64,000 nucleotides of DNA from Yamagishiella unicocca (lineage: Eukaryota; Chlorophyta; Chlorophyceae; Chlamydomonadales; Volvocaceae), in contig BDSL01000010.1 in assembly GCA_003116995.1 (NCBI GenBank), positions 372,001-436,000 of the forward strand. Direction: 5' to 3'. A program made the position numbers and the translations under genes. The notes beneath the pieces were generated by a model. It was not told where the DNA came from, made no database searches, and was given only the letters and a program-made list of their open reading frames with translations. This document shows, piece by piece, positions 12,501 through 22,639 of the stretch; the stretch's first letter is position 1; each line of letters begins with the position of its first letter.

Positions 12501-14473
12501 ATGTTTTTCACGTTTCATTGCCTGAGGGTTTCTTCTCATGCCGCCCCCATCCCTTCCCTCCACATTCCGACAGACGTCGCCGGCGATGTGTACGTGGTGA
12601 CGGGACCGCTGTGGATGCCCACCCACCAGCAGCTGGAGGCGGGCGAGGGGGGCAAGGCCGGTGCAGGCGGCAAATGGACGCTCACGCACGACTGGATAGG
12701 TGGGGGGGGCGCCGGCGGCGGGTGTGCTTGTGCGTTTGGGTGTGCATAAGAGCACCAGGAACACTACAGCCGCCGTACACAGTGCCTGCCAGCTCGAATG
12801 CCGCTATCCGCCCCTGGCCCCCGCCGCCTGCCCTCCACCCCCCCGGCCCTACCAAATCGATGTCACGACATCACCCCACCTGCTGCCGGACCTGCCGCTC
12901 CGAAATCACCCCACCTGCTGCCGGACCTGCCGCTCCGAAATCACCCCACCTGCTGCCGGGCTTGCCGCTCCGAAACCACCTTCGCGGTCCCCCAGGCAAG
13001 CCGCCGGGCCTGGTAGCCGTACCCACCCACTACTACAAGGTCGTCGTCGCGGACCCGCGGGTCAGCAAGGCTGCGGTGGAGGGCGGCTCGTCTCCCCTGC
13101 CCGGGGGCACGGTGGCGGTGGGTGCCTTCGTGATGCCCAACCAGCCCATTGACGCTCGAACCCCGCTGGCGGCTTACGTGGTGCCCTTGGAGGACCTGGA
13201 GCAGGTGCGTGTGTGCGTGTGTATGGGTTTGTCGATGGGGTGCTTTGGGCTCGGGGCAGGGGCGGGGGCGGGGGCGGGGGCGGGGGCTTTCGAGGAAGAC
13301 CCGTGGATGCGAGAAAAAACCGTTTAGAACAGACGTTTTGAGATGCATGCTGGAGAACTGGGCGGGGCGGGGACGGGGGGCCCAGCGGGCGGGGTTAGCT
13401 TCTTGGGAGCACGGACATGTGAGCGGATGATTGGGATTCCCGACTGAGTTTTTGACTCGTGCACGCTGGTTTTGGGTTTGAAGGGGTCACAAATGCGATC
13501 GCAGCAGGAAGTGAACTGTCCGCCCGTACACACAAGCGAAGCAGACGGGGGTATGACAGGTCGTTGCTGTCGGCACGGCCGCCAGGTCGCCGGCACCCAG
13601 TTCTTCCCCGAGCTCCTGAGGGACTCCCGCCGACGTGCGGCACTCGACACGGCGGCTGCGGGCTGGCGGCAGGCGGGCATGGCGCAGCTCAAGCCCTTTG
13701 ACCGAATCACCATGAAGCAGGTACGGCGCGGGGGTGCGCGCGCGCGCGGTTGCGCGCCGGTACGACACCCACGTGCAGTTGAGCGATGCCGTACTGTCGC
13801 TGGGGGGGAGCTGGGGTTAGGGCGACCAGGTAGAGGGAACCCGAAGCGGCCCTGGCTCCCTCACAACACCGCTACCCCATGTTAGCCGAGACTGCGACGC
13901 GCGGTGGCGCGCTGGCATGCAGTCCGGCTGCGGCCGGTAGCTCCGGCGCCCTCTCGGCGCTGTCCCGGCGCGCCCTCTTCCCCTCGAGATTGCGCCAAAG
14001 CATTGCTGCCCGTCTGGCACGTGTCGGCCCGACCTCCCCGGCAGGACCCCCTCACCCTCATCCTCCGGCCCCAAACCCATCGCCCCAAACTCACCGCCCC
14101 TCCTGCCGCCCCCTCCCTCCTCACTCACCTGCCCGGCGGCCGCGTCCCCGCCCAGGCCTATGCGGCCCTACCGCCGCCCAGCACCCCCACCCCCACCCCC
14201 ACCATGGACTTGGAGCCGTCCCCGCCCGCATCGACACCCGCCCCCGCCTCGGTCTCAACCAGCGGCAGCGCCGGATCGTCCCCGGCCTCGTCCCCGCGGC
14301 CACCACCTCCGGCGCCCAAGACCCCAGCGGGTGCTGGCGTGGTGCATATTTGTGATGTGAACGCCTGCAGGCTTCCGAGCGCTGATTTTTACCTGCGGGG
14401 AGGTGGAGGTGGCGGTGGCGGTGGCGGGGACAGGAGCAGCGGCGGCGGTGGTGGCGGCAGGAAGGCATCTTGA
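9600..14473 (+). CDS. ENDOG: EndoG/NUC1-type DNA/RNA non-specific endonuclease, membrane anchored
   Basis: Mitochondrial-type sugar-non-specific nuclease (NUC domain, beta-beta-alpha metal fold). Nine exons: 9600-9705, 10621-10747, 11117-11213, 11433-11507, 12088-12151, 12574-12699, 12996-13204, 13586-13720 and 14156-14473. They give 418 aa with every phase matching. Residues 2-28 are a Gly-rich hydrophobic segment (GLFVGFGVGVAVGAGG), fitting a mitochondrial anchor. GLPETDVVREFEGYIAAYDY and RTRNPKWVIEH match the EndoG N-terminal region. The active site YDRGHM puts the general-base His at about residue 109, and the metal-binding Asn is in VGAGFNRDYW (about 141). VYVVTGPLW and HYYKVVV are further family blocks. 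The last exon adds a Pro-rich linker and a Gly-rich end after HICDVNACRLPSADF. An optional in-phase 45-base exon exists at 10243-10287. The N-terminal junction is the least certain. Confidence 0.88.
11548..11601 (+). repeat. Dispersed intronic repeat, second family, copy 1
   Basis: A segment with ttacacgacatgg followed by agctggcgcattgtcttcgg in EndoG intron 4 is closely matched at 52933-52985 in an amylase intron. Between the copies the order of blocks is the same, with scattered substitutions. Shorter look-alikes occur near 37750 and 51555. Confidence 0.6.
11821..11892 (+). repeat. Dispersed ~75-bp intronic repeat, copy 2
   Basis: Located in EndoG intron 4. Same blocks in the same order as the other copies (ggatgcccgaaaaaaccg, cagacgtttt, atgcatgctggagaactgg), with a few substitutions. 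Confidence 0.85.
12158..12247. repeat. 47-bp unit duplicated in tandem
   Basis: Two nearly identical copies start at 12158 and 12205, each with tggcgggggcccggggaggg. The pair begins 7 bases after the donor site of EndoG exon 5. Confidence 0.85.
12870..12974. repeat. 35-bp tandem repeat, three units
   Basis: Units containing tcaccccacctgctgccgg begin at about 12871, 12906 and 12941 in EndoG intron 6; the third unit differs at two or three positions. Confidence 0.9.
13290..13361 (+). repeat. Dispersed ~75-bp intronic repeat, copy 3
   Basis: Lies in EndoG intron 7, directly after a (ggggcg)n run. It is almost identical to the copy at 40243-40316; both carry aaaaaaccgtttagaacag. Confidence 0.85.
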
Positions 14474-15159
14474 TGGCGTGGCGGATACGACGGCGGCGGC
14501 AGCCGTGGGGCGGCGGCAGGCGGCAGCGGTGGCGACTAGCGAGGATAGCTCTGAGGACGCGAGCGAGGTTGTATTGCAGTGCAGTACAGCTGCAGAGGAG
14601 CAGAATATAGTGTAGTGAAATGGGTACCGATTCATTACACTCTGGCGAATACTGCCTATTGTTTCACCAGGCCTCAGCGTATGTACGGGGGGGGGGAAGA
14701 AAGGGCAGTGAAGGAGCCGAGGCGGCCGGTAGGGTGAAGGCAGGAGGTCCTGGCCGCTGTCGACCTGCTCAACGAACGAAAAGGCTGTGCGGAAAGAGGT
14801 GAAAATATGGGAATTAAGCGCACAACATGCGCACAACAATGACGCGCTAAATGGCGCTTCCAGATGAACTAGAACCGTATCCTTACGTAGGTGCGCGCAT
14901 TTCTACGCCGTTCTTTTACCAGCTTGCGATGACTAAGTGTAAGCGCTCGCAGTGCTCGCAGTGCTACGCTGATCTTGCGATGACGAGATGTGCGCTATAT
15001 GTAATTGTTGGCCGTGTTACGCCCTGTTGGTGCTTCTTAGCACGCAGCAGTTTAAAGAAAAAACGTAACTTTGAAACGCCGCAGTATGCTCATACTATCT
15101 GCAGAAGATAAATAATGTTTGGCGTCAAGGTAATTAAGTGGTCAGTAGCCACCCTCCGC
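14474..15159. other. Intergenic region after EndoG
   Basis: No gene is recognised. Short frames are present, but none has a recognisable domain or closes into a spliced model. The composition shifts from very GC-rich to more balanced around 14.6-15.1 kb. Confidence 0.4.
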
Positions 15160-15770
15160 GTGCCACACTAAATGTATCGAGGGGCATAATACATCAACAT
15201 ACCCTGTTGAACTGAGCTGTCGTAAGGACCAACTGTACAAGGCGGACTTGCTATCGACGAAACGTAACAGATTGAAGGCACGCAGGTAGGAACGGCTGAA
15301 AGCAACTGCACAGCAGACGAGATCCATAGGGGTCCATTTCCCAGCTAGGGCGGACGCGAGGTGCTGGCCGCGGTACCTAATCATCAAACCATAGCCTTGG
15401 CTTACAACCATCGCCATCTACCTTCCGCCCACAAGGCCGCTCGCACGCGACTCCCCCGCCTCTGCTTCATGACGCGTCGCTCTCGCGGCTCTCTCGCCTC
15501 TTTCCGCCCACCTTCGTTCGCTAGTATTTGAAAGGTAAACATGACAGAATGTTCGGCAGTTGATGAAGTGTTTCGGAAAACAGGTCCGACCCTGTATGTT
15601 CGACAGCATCTCTCACAAAGTGCTACCGGTATCTCCCCGAAAGATGGCTTTCATAGTAAGTTCAAGACGTACGCCTTTCACCTTCACGGCGTCCCCAGTA
15701 GGGTCAACCGTTCGCAATGAAGACGTTCCGCGTCGACGGCTTCTCGTTTAGAGGAATATCAAGGTTCCCT
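15160..15770 (+). pseudogene. Degenerate duplicate of the PLA2/HRGP upstream and first-exon region
   Basis: This segment repeats, with much divergence, the region 15800-16430 that precedes and starts the next gene. Matching blocks include gtacaaggcg...ggct near 15235/15835, a Ser/Leu-rich tract with ctctcgcctctt / ctctcgcgcctc, the word tgttcggcagt (15549/16140), and accgttcgcaatgaa with the ATG (15717 versus 16367, 650 bases apart). In this copy the frame after the ATG reads MKTFRVDGFSF and meets a stop after about 19 codons. No Cys-rich or Pro-rich exon follows before the intact gene. It looks like a truncated tandem duplication. Confidence 0.6.
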
Positions 15771-16366
15771 TTTTAGTCTGAATGACCTGCAAAAGGTCTG
15801 CGAATTTCGGGCAGACTAACCAACCGTACAAGGCGAACTGGCTACGATGCGTAAGCAAGATATTAAGGACATACAGGTAGGACCAGGTAGAAGCGACTGT
15901 ACGACAAGATCCATTAACTGCAGCTAGGGCGTACCCAAGGTGCTGCCCGCAACAAGCATCGATATTACCCCAGTGTTTGGTTAACACCTATCGTGGCCTC
16001 CACATACCTCAGGCTCTCAAGGATGCTCGCGCCACTCGATTCGATCTGAGTCGGTTGCCTCCCTTCACCTCTCATCCAGCCTTGTCGCGCCCCGCTCTCG
16101 CGCCTCTCTCGGCTCCTTCCCCCACATTCGTTTGGTACTGTGTTCGGCAGTACATAATATGTTCCGAACAACTTTTCTATCAGCACCCCTATAAAGGGCT
16201 ATCATCTACGCAACCTGTTTATTTCACACCAGAACGTTTGTGCGCATTAATTTCACCATACAGAAATACACCCCCGCCGCCGGCGTCCTCGGTAGAAGCC
16301 TGTAGAAGTAGCCGTTACGGTGTGCCCCAGACCCTTTCGAATTGATAACTTTGGCGACCGTTCGCA

Positions 16367-18533
16367 ATGAAAATGTTCCACGCCGACTGCAGCCAATCTA
16401 GAGTACCGTTAAGGCTCTGTTTGTGGGCGTTTGTTGGAGTCGTTTGCTGCTCGCCAGGTAAGCACGCAATGGAACAGTCGTGCACTAGCCCCCAGGGCTT
16501 TGTCCGCAGCGACCAAGACAGTCATAATCCCTACCTGGCCACGTACGTGTCATGTCGTAGGAGTCGATTCGTCTGTTCGGCTCCTTCCGCCGCACCCGGT
16601 TGGCCGCCGGCCCTCTCCTCGATCATCGCCGTCCCCCTCTCCTCCGCCACCACCACCCCCGTTGCCTCCACCAACACCGTCCCCGCTTCCCCCACCACCA
16701 CCGTCCCCTTTTGTCCCCCAACGGCAAACACCTGTTTCTGCGCTACCCTCGTCCCCTTTCCCTCCACCGCCTTTATTCCCGATCCTTCCGTCGCCATTGT
16801 TCCCGTTTTCTCCATCACCTTCGTTCCCATTTCCTCAGCCACCTCCGTCCAACTTCACAGAAAGCACCACCATTTCTGGGGCGACGGTAACTGCCGTATC
16901 CTTTCACGAGTCGTCTGATGTCGTACTCACGGTCGTGTACGGCGGCGCTGGTGATGAGATCTTGCTTCGGGTGCGGGCGACGACCACAACAACATTTTTT
17001 TCTCTGCCGCTTTTTACTGACGACGGTGAGCCCGTGGAGCACTGGTCAACCCTGCCCGACTCGTACAATTCGTCAGCGGTTGGCGGTTTCGGTGCCAACC
17101 GTCTCGCCACGTACATACTGGGCAGTATTGTGACCGGTGCTCAGCAGCAGGCAGCCGATTATGGTGACGATGGCATTCAATTCGCCGTTGGACGACGGCG
17201 ACTCGACTCTCCGGGATGCGACTGGTTTCCAGACACCAAATGCACGTGTGGGTGCTGCGCTGTCCATGACAAGTGCTTTGACGATAATGGCTGCGATGCG
17301 CTTTCATCTTGGGCAGCAGTTCTCTGCGAAGGGCTGTCCGGGCCTGGTCGTCTGTCCTTGGTCCTGCGCCTTTTTGGAATCCGAGTTCCGAGCATTTGCG
17401 ATGCTGTTGGGTCAGAGGCCTGTCGGAAATGCAACTACGATGCTATCTGGTGCATAGCCACGACCTGCTTAGGGCTTAACGACCCGTCCACCAGGAACAG
17501 ATGCTATGACTCACAGCAGTGTCATATGTATTACGACTGTCCGAATGACCCGTGCTGCAACTGCAAACCGCCTTGTCCCCCTCCCCCACATCCTCCGCCG
17601 CCCCCTCCTTCCCCGCCCTCGCCTCCTCCACGGCCCTCGCCTCCTCCACCGCCCTCGCCTCCTCCATCGCCTAATCCGCCGCCTTCGCCTCCTCCACCGC
17701 CTCCTCCACCGCCCTCACCACCTCCACCGCCTCCTCCACCGCCTCCCCCACCGCCCTCGCCTCCCCCACCGCCCTCGCCTCCTCCACCACCTCCTCCACC
17801 TCCTCCTCCACCGCCCTCGCCGCCTCCACCGCCCTCGCCTCCTCCACCGCCTCCTCCACCGCCCTCGCCGCCTCCACCGCCCTCACCTCCTCCACCGCCT
17901 CCTCCGCCTCCTCCACCGCCCTCACCTCCTCCACCGCCACCCCCACCTCCTCCACCGCCCTCCCCTCCTCCCCCTCCCCCACCTCCTCCCCCTCCCCCAC
18001 CATCACCACCTCCTCCACCTCTGCCACCCTCGCCCCCGCTTCCACCACTCACGCCCGAGCCTCCACTCACGCCCGAGACTCCAGTCACGCCCGAGCCTCC
18101 AGTCACGCCGGAGACTCCATTCACGCCGGAGACTCCATTCACACCCGAGCCTCCAGTCACGCCGGAGACTCCATTCACGCCGGAGACTCCATTCACACCC
18201 GAGACTCCATTCACACCCGAGACTCCATTCACGCCCGAGACTCCATTCACACCCGAGACTCCATTCACACCCGAGACTCCATTCACACCCGAGACTCCAT
18301 TCACACCCGAGACTCCCTTCACACCCGAGACTCCCTTCACACCCGAGACTCCACTCACGCCCGGGTCTCCCTTCCTGCTCCCCCCGATGGGATGGCCGCC
18401 CTCTGACACGCCCCCGACGTATGGTAACGAAAGGCTTCTTTCCGAATACATCGCCTTCCAATTTGATGAACAATTTACAAGGCCAGAAAGACGCCATCGC
18501 CGCAGCGCGAGGAGGCGGAGGGCCGCGAGGTGA
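16367..18533 (+). CDS. Secreted PLA2-signature domain fused to Pro-rich / TPETPF-repeat stalk (HRGP-like)
   Basis: Two exons (16367-16457 and 16561-18533) join in phase to give 687 aa. Residues 1-31 form a signal peptide with hydrophobic core LRLCLWAFVGVVCC. Residues 40 to about 125 are Pro/Ser rich. A folded region follows (SNFTESTTISGATVTAV onward, about 126-250), then a Cys-rich domain with CTCGCCAVHDKCF. CCAVHDKC fits the PROSITE phospholipase A2 histidine signature C-C-x-x-H-x-x-C; His266-Asp267 would be the catalytic dyad. About 16 further Cys follow up to CCNCKPPCPPPP. From about 365 the protein is (S)PPPPP repeats, typical of extensin/pherophorin stalks. From about 527 there are roughly 18 TPETPF-type hexapeptides. 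The C-terminus is basic (RRHRRSARRRRAAR). The usual Ca-loop YGxGCG is not seen, so lipase activity is uncertain. A wall or extracellular-matrix location is inferred. Confidence 0.8.
17580..18045 (+). repeat. Pro-rich (cct/ccg/ccc)n coding repeat
   Basis: Pyrimidine-rich triplet repeats encode runs of Pro interrupted by Ser (PPPSPPPPP pattern) in the PLA2/HRGP gene. Because it is purine-free on one strand over some 450 bases, it creates long spurious open frames in all readings. Confidence 0.95.
18046..18370 (+). repeat. 18-bp coding tandem repeat encoding TPETPF units
   Basis: About 18 units of an 18-base repeat (acgcccgagactccattc type, also acacccgagactccattc). Units late in the array are nearly identical while the first few are more divergent, which suggests recent expansion in the 3' part. 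Confidence 0.95.
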
Positions 18534-19600
18534 ATGCTGCTGGGTGTGTCTGAATTATGTGACATACACGTACGGAGAGATATCCGGGAATGGTGCATTC
18601 GCTGCCGGCCAGGAATGAGGCGCTCGGCCATGCACAAGACTACAGTCTCGCGCACCGACATTCTGAGTACATTGTGAACGTAAGCGACGCTGCCTGAATA
18701 TTGCATATGCGAAGTCCACGAAGCGTTAGGAAACGTCGATAATGGGGCTGAACGTAGGCTGCCTGTATGATAGCATACATAATGTATATACATGAGATAC
18801 GACGTCGCTGTATATAAACCAGGGCCAACAACAAATAAGTTGTCAGGTCGGCTTGCAGGCGGTTCAGCGCCGCACTCGTACGTGTGGTGCGCGAGTAAGC
18901 AAGGGGTAGCAGGCTAATAACGATTGGTGGCTGGTTAGCTTGCGAGTGAAAGGAGGACGGGCAGTGTGATCAACGTGCGTGGGCAAGGGGGAGCGAGGAC
19001 GAAACCCCCTGCCTTTGATGCACCCTGCTGGCGGACAGGGGTGGACAGCGCGGAGTAGTGTCGTGGCGCGTTAGTGTAAGCATGAAAGGCGTAAGAACCC
19101 CAGCTTACAGTTAGGGCTGGATTGCGCGAGCGATGCGCGCGGTAGGTAGAGGTAGATGCGGATGGAAGTGTTTCGTGCACCAAGTACTGGGGTGCATTCG
19201 CCGGTCGCTTGCTCGCTCTCTCACGATTAGCGTCGATGAGCATTCTGAGGGCGGCCGGGTGTGCGTGCGTACGTGGGTGGCTGGGTATGTACCGCACACG
19301 GGCGGGGTCTCGTGAGCCGAACTTGAATTCCCAGCAAATATAGCTCAGGAGCGACGGAGGTCTTACTTCCGGATATGTTATGAAAAGGCGCGCGTTTTTC
19401 GTTGGTCGAGTAACAGTCGCGTCAGTCGGGCTTCAACCCACTGACGACTGACCCTTACATGTGCATAACGTTTAGGCAAAGCTTATTACGTTTGGTGCCT
19501 GTAAGGAAAAGACAAATGCGTCGTCTGCCAAGCACCGAGTCCGAAGCTGAACTTCATGCGTAGTAGTGAGGTCACTCGGCCTGCTGCCTTTTGCTTCGCC
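18534..19600. other. Intergenic region, no gene recognised
   Basis: This holds the 3' side of the PLA2/HRGP gene. No frame has a recognisable domain. Confidence 0.4.
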
Positions 19601-19649
19601 ACGAGTGTCACATAACACCGAAAAACGATAATGAGAGTAATTCACTTCG

Positions 19650-20500
19650 TACGCTTAGCAGGCTAGTATGTGGATGACTGGCTCGCTCGCTCGGTGCGAG
19701 TATAGGAAGACGGGACAAGAGGTCGCGGCGCACCCATATTACATGGCTCTTGCCATTGCGTAGCACCATGCGTATATACCGTTAGCACGCAGCAAGTGCA
19801 TCCTTATTAGGAGGTAGGCACCTTGCTTGGCTCGCATTCGCCCTAGCTGCCGTAGTTGTATGTATCTTGTATGGACAACGTCAGACACTTGTGGGCTGCG
19901 CTGAGAACATGACTCGACGACCCGCCAGTGACCGAAATTGTATTTGTCTTTACTACCACGGGTGTATTGCTGTAAATTTTTCTCTTAAGAGACAATCTAA
20001 CAAGCATGCGCAATCAACGAGAAACCACCAACCTTATGGCCGCTGAACCGCATACTTTACACTTGAATGTATTTCCATTACCGTAGAATAGGAACATGGC
20101 CTCCTTACCTGCCCGACGTTCGCCCGACAGAAGTACCGGTGCTCCAGTTACACTTTTTAGCTACTCAGTCTGTCAGTAGTCAGCCGCACTCAGCAGGCAA
20201 TACAATGACCACACTGCTAATGACAGCCATGCAGCTAGCAATTCAGAACCTACAACTTGGCGTTCCCCTCACTACGCCATGCTGTGTTCCTTGGATGTTG
20301 TGTTCCGGTACGGTAGTGCTTTCCATATGCGCTGTCGGACAAAGGGACGGACCGAGCGACGCCGCAGTCAGTATAACCCTGCTTCCTTCTTCGCTTTGGG
20401 TGCACATCATTTTAGTTTTAGCGGCTTCATCGCTGACAAGTGGGACAGCGTGTGCGCGTGGCTCGCGGTCGTGTGCTTGGCGCGTTTGATGGCCTGCGGA
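19650..20500 (+). repeat. Truncated upstream copy (copy 0) of the EGF-gene unit
   Basis: Two parts of the EGF-gene upstream sequence are present. First, 19655-19860 matches 21890-22015 plus 22640-22720 (tagcaggctagtatgtgga, ttagcacgcagcaag, cttggctcgcattcgcccta). Second, 19990-20450 matches 23060-23560 and 31000-31460 (tggccgctgaaccgcatact, atgcagctagcaattcag). Relative to the full copies, about 250 bases corresponding to 22820-23065 are missing. After about 20450 the sequence departs and no signal-peptide or EGF exon follows. Confidence 0.75.
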
Positions 20501-20529
20501 GAGCAGGAGCAGCCCCACGCTAGCTATAC

Positions 20530-20969
20530 ATGCGGGTGGTCCCGGCAGGCGATGTGGCCCTGATAGCGGCGGTGCAGACTCTAACCGCAGCAACCGCCGC
20601 GACCATTTCCGGCGGGGGCCAGTACGCCGCTGTGCCGACCACTGCCAGTGGTCGGCACAGCGGCGGGTGCTCGGAGCGACACACCGGCCCCACGACCGCC
20701 ACCGCTGCAGCGCCCTCCCCACAGCTAGTGTGACACACTGGGGGGCCAGCCATCTTCCGGTTCACGACTACCACGCGGAGGCCAGGGGGGCCTTGGCTGA
20801 GATCGTGTCGTCCGCGGGGGTCACCTTCAAGGACGCGGACTATGCACGACTGATCGGCCACCTGGGCGCGTGCCGCGACAATGTCAAAGGCATACACACC
20901 CGGGGCTCGTGCCTCTTTCGCCGCCTGGACCTGGACGCTTTCTTGGCCGCTCTCAATGCCCCTCACTGA
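20530..20969 (+). pseudogene. Unidentified coding-like fragment
   Basis: The frame ending at 20969 reads like real protein in its last 60 or so residues: YHAEARGALAEIVSSAG, FKDADYARLIGHLG, GSCLFRRLDLDAFLAAL, then a stop. The segment before it (20530-20733) is in another frame, also protein-like (GDVALIAAVQTLTAATAAT). A short intron or a frameshift would be needed to join them. No start codon with a convincing N-terminus was found. I do not recognise the family. It may be the 3' end of a decayed gene brought in with copy 0 of the duplicated unit. Confidence 0.35.
20625..20665. repeat. Perfect 19-bp inverted repeat with 3-base loop
   Basis: The left arm 20625-20643 (cgccgctgtgccgaccact) is the exact reverse complement of the right arm 20647-20665, with gcc between. 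It would form a stable hairpin or cruciform. It lies inside the coding-like fragment downstream of copy 0. Confidence 0.95.
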
Positions 20970-21680
20970 GATGCCCCTCACTGAGTTGCCCCTCAGATGC
21001 CCCTCACTGAGTTGCCGCTCACTCACATGCAGCCGGGGTGGGGGGGGACCCCGCAGCAGCAATGGCGCACCACACGGCCGCTCCGGCGACCTCGGCCTTC
21101 ATTCATCCCGCGGCCAGTGCAGCCTGGCCGCAGTTCGCCGCGCCCCCGACGTCGCGCTGCTGTCTGGGGCCCCGCTGCTGATGCGCGTACGTGTACGTTG
21201 GTGGCCAATTGCCGTGGGAAGCCACCGGCATGGGCGTGTGCGGGGGCGGTTCGACAGCGGACTAACCCTGCAAAAGCCGCGTGGCGATGTGGTTTGGAAG
21301 GAAGTGCCCAGTGGACGAGAGGGGGCGCTGGGGCGCAGCGCGCGAGCGGGCTGGGCGTTCGGGCGGGCACAACGGGGCAACAAGGTAACAAGGAGGCGTC
21401 ACGTTTTCATGTGAGGACGGGTATGGCGGGCCGACGGGAGAATGGAGGCACATAAGTCCACGAGGCAGCAGGCGGGTAGCTAGGTGATGGAGAGCGGAAA
21501 GGGGCACGGGGGATGGGTGAGGGTGAATAGACCTGCGCGTGACGAAGGGGGAAGGATTCGGTGAAGGGGCTGGTGCATGCTGAGGAGCCGAGTGCAGGCT
21601 GCCGCGATGCAGGAGGCACGTGCGGCGACGAGACCGCCGCAGGCGATGTAGTTTTGGGGTCTGAGGTGTGCAGGCAGCTA
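20960..21680. other. No gene recognised; short tandem repeat at its start
   Basis: From about 20957 to 21028 the words atgcccctcactga and ttgccgctcact recur. The rest shows only biased-composition frames on both strands and no supportable gene. Confidence 0.4.
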
Positions 21681-22029
21681 CAGGTGACGCTGCTAAACAT
21701 ACCGCGCTTCGGCTATGGTACCCCGGCGTGCCCAAACCAACTTGGAACGTGGACGGCAGTAAATGCCAGCACTATGGCAATGAGAACGGTCTGCTGACAG
21801 CCGAACCACTTTCGCTTATGCGCAACGTCGTGAAACTAAAGCCTTTCACTGCCAGCCCGACAGAAATGTCGGTACTCACTCTTTGTATCCTCAGCAGGCT
21901 AGTATGTGGACGACTCAGTGCGAGTGTAGGAAGCCAGGACAACAGGTCGCGACGCACCCTTATCACGTGGCTCGTGCCATTGCGTTGCACCATGCGTGTA
22001 TACCGTTAGCACAGGGGTATGACAGACGT

Positions 22030-22630
22030 TTCGCATCTGCTGGTATCTAGGGGGTGGGTACCTGAACGGCATCTAGCTGGCAGCGGCATCTGGATACCTT
22101 CCTTATGGCATCTGGCTGCGGGTGATCCTGCATCTGGCTGCCGTAGGGGCCCCCCTTCGGCCGCATCTGGCTATCTGGAACCCGCATCTGGCTGCCGTAA
22201 GGGCCCCCCTTCGGCCGCATCTGGCTGCTTTGAAACCGCATCTGGATACCGACGAAGTCGCATTTGGCTGTCAGCCTCCTCGGCCGCATCTGGCTGCACT
22301 CAAAGCCGCATCTGTCTGCCTAGAAAGACGCATCTAACTGCCCCCTCCGCCGCATCTGGCTGCCGCCTCAGCCGCATCTAGCTGCCAGCGCCCACCCCCT
22401 TCCCCGCATCTGGCTGCCTCCCAACCCGCATCTAGCTAGCAGTGGCCCCCCCCTTCCTCGCATCTGGTTGCCATGAAAGCTACATCTGGCTGGCAGGAGG
22501 CCCCCCCTCAGCGGCATCTGGATACCCCCAAACCCGCATCTAGATACTGAAGGTGCCCTTCTTCGGCCGCATCTGGCTGCGGGTGGTCAGGCATCTTCGT
22601 TCAGGTGCCTACCCGCATCTGAGGCCCGGT
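22030..22630 (+). repeat. Degenerate minisatellite built on gcatctggctgc
   Basis: Around 25 occurrences of gcatctggctgc or close variants (gcatctagctgc, gcatctggatac), separated by short variable spacers often containing ggccccccttcggcc. The array interrupts the copy A upstream region. The preceding sequence ends at ccgttagcac (about 22010) and the expected continuation ttagcacgcagcaag resumes near 22642, whereas copy 0 runs through this point uninterrupted. Confidence 0.85.
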
Positions 22631-22639
22631 AATACCCTC

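Noticed and set aside
17531..18793. Long minus-strand Gly-rich frame opposite the PLA2/HRGP gene
   Set aside because: It is the antisense of the Pro and TPETPF repeats. It has no start context or domain of its own, whereas the plus strand has a signal peptide and a Cys-rich domain.
22019..22381. Frame across the gcatctggctgc minisatellite
   Set aside because: The unit spacing is variable and frame is not maintained across the array, so it is not a repeat protein.
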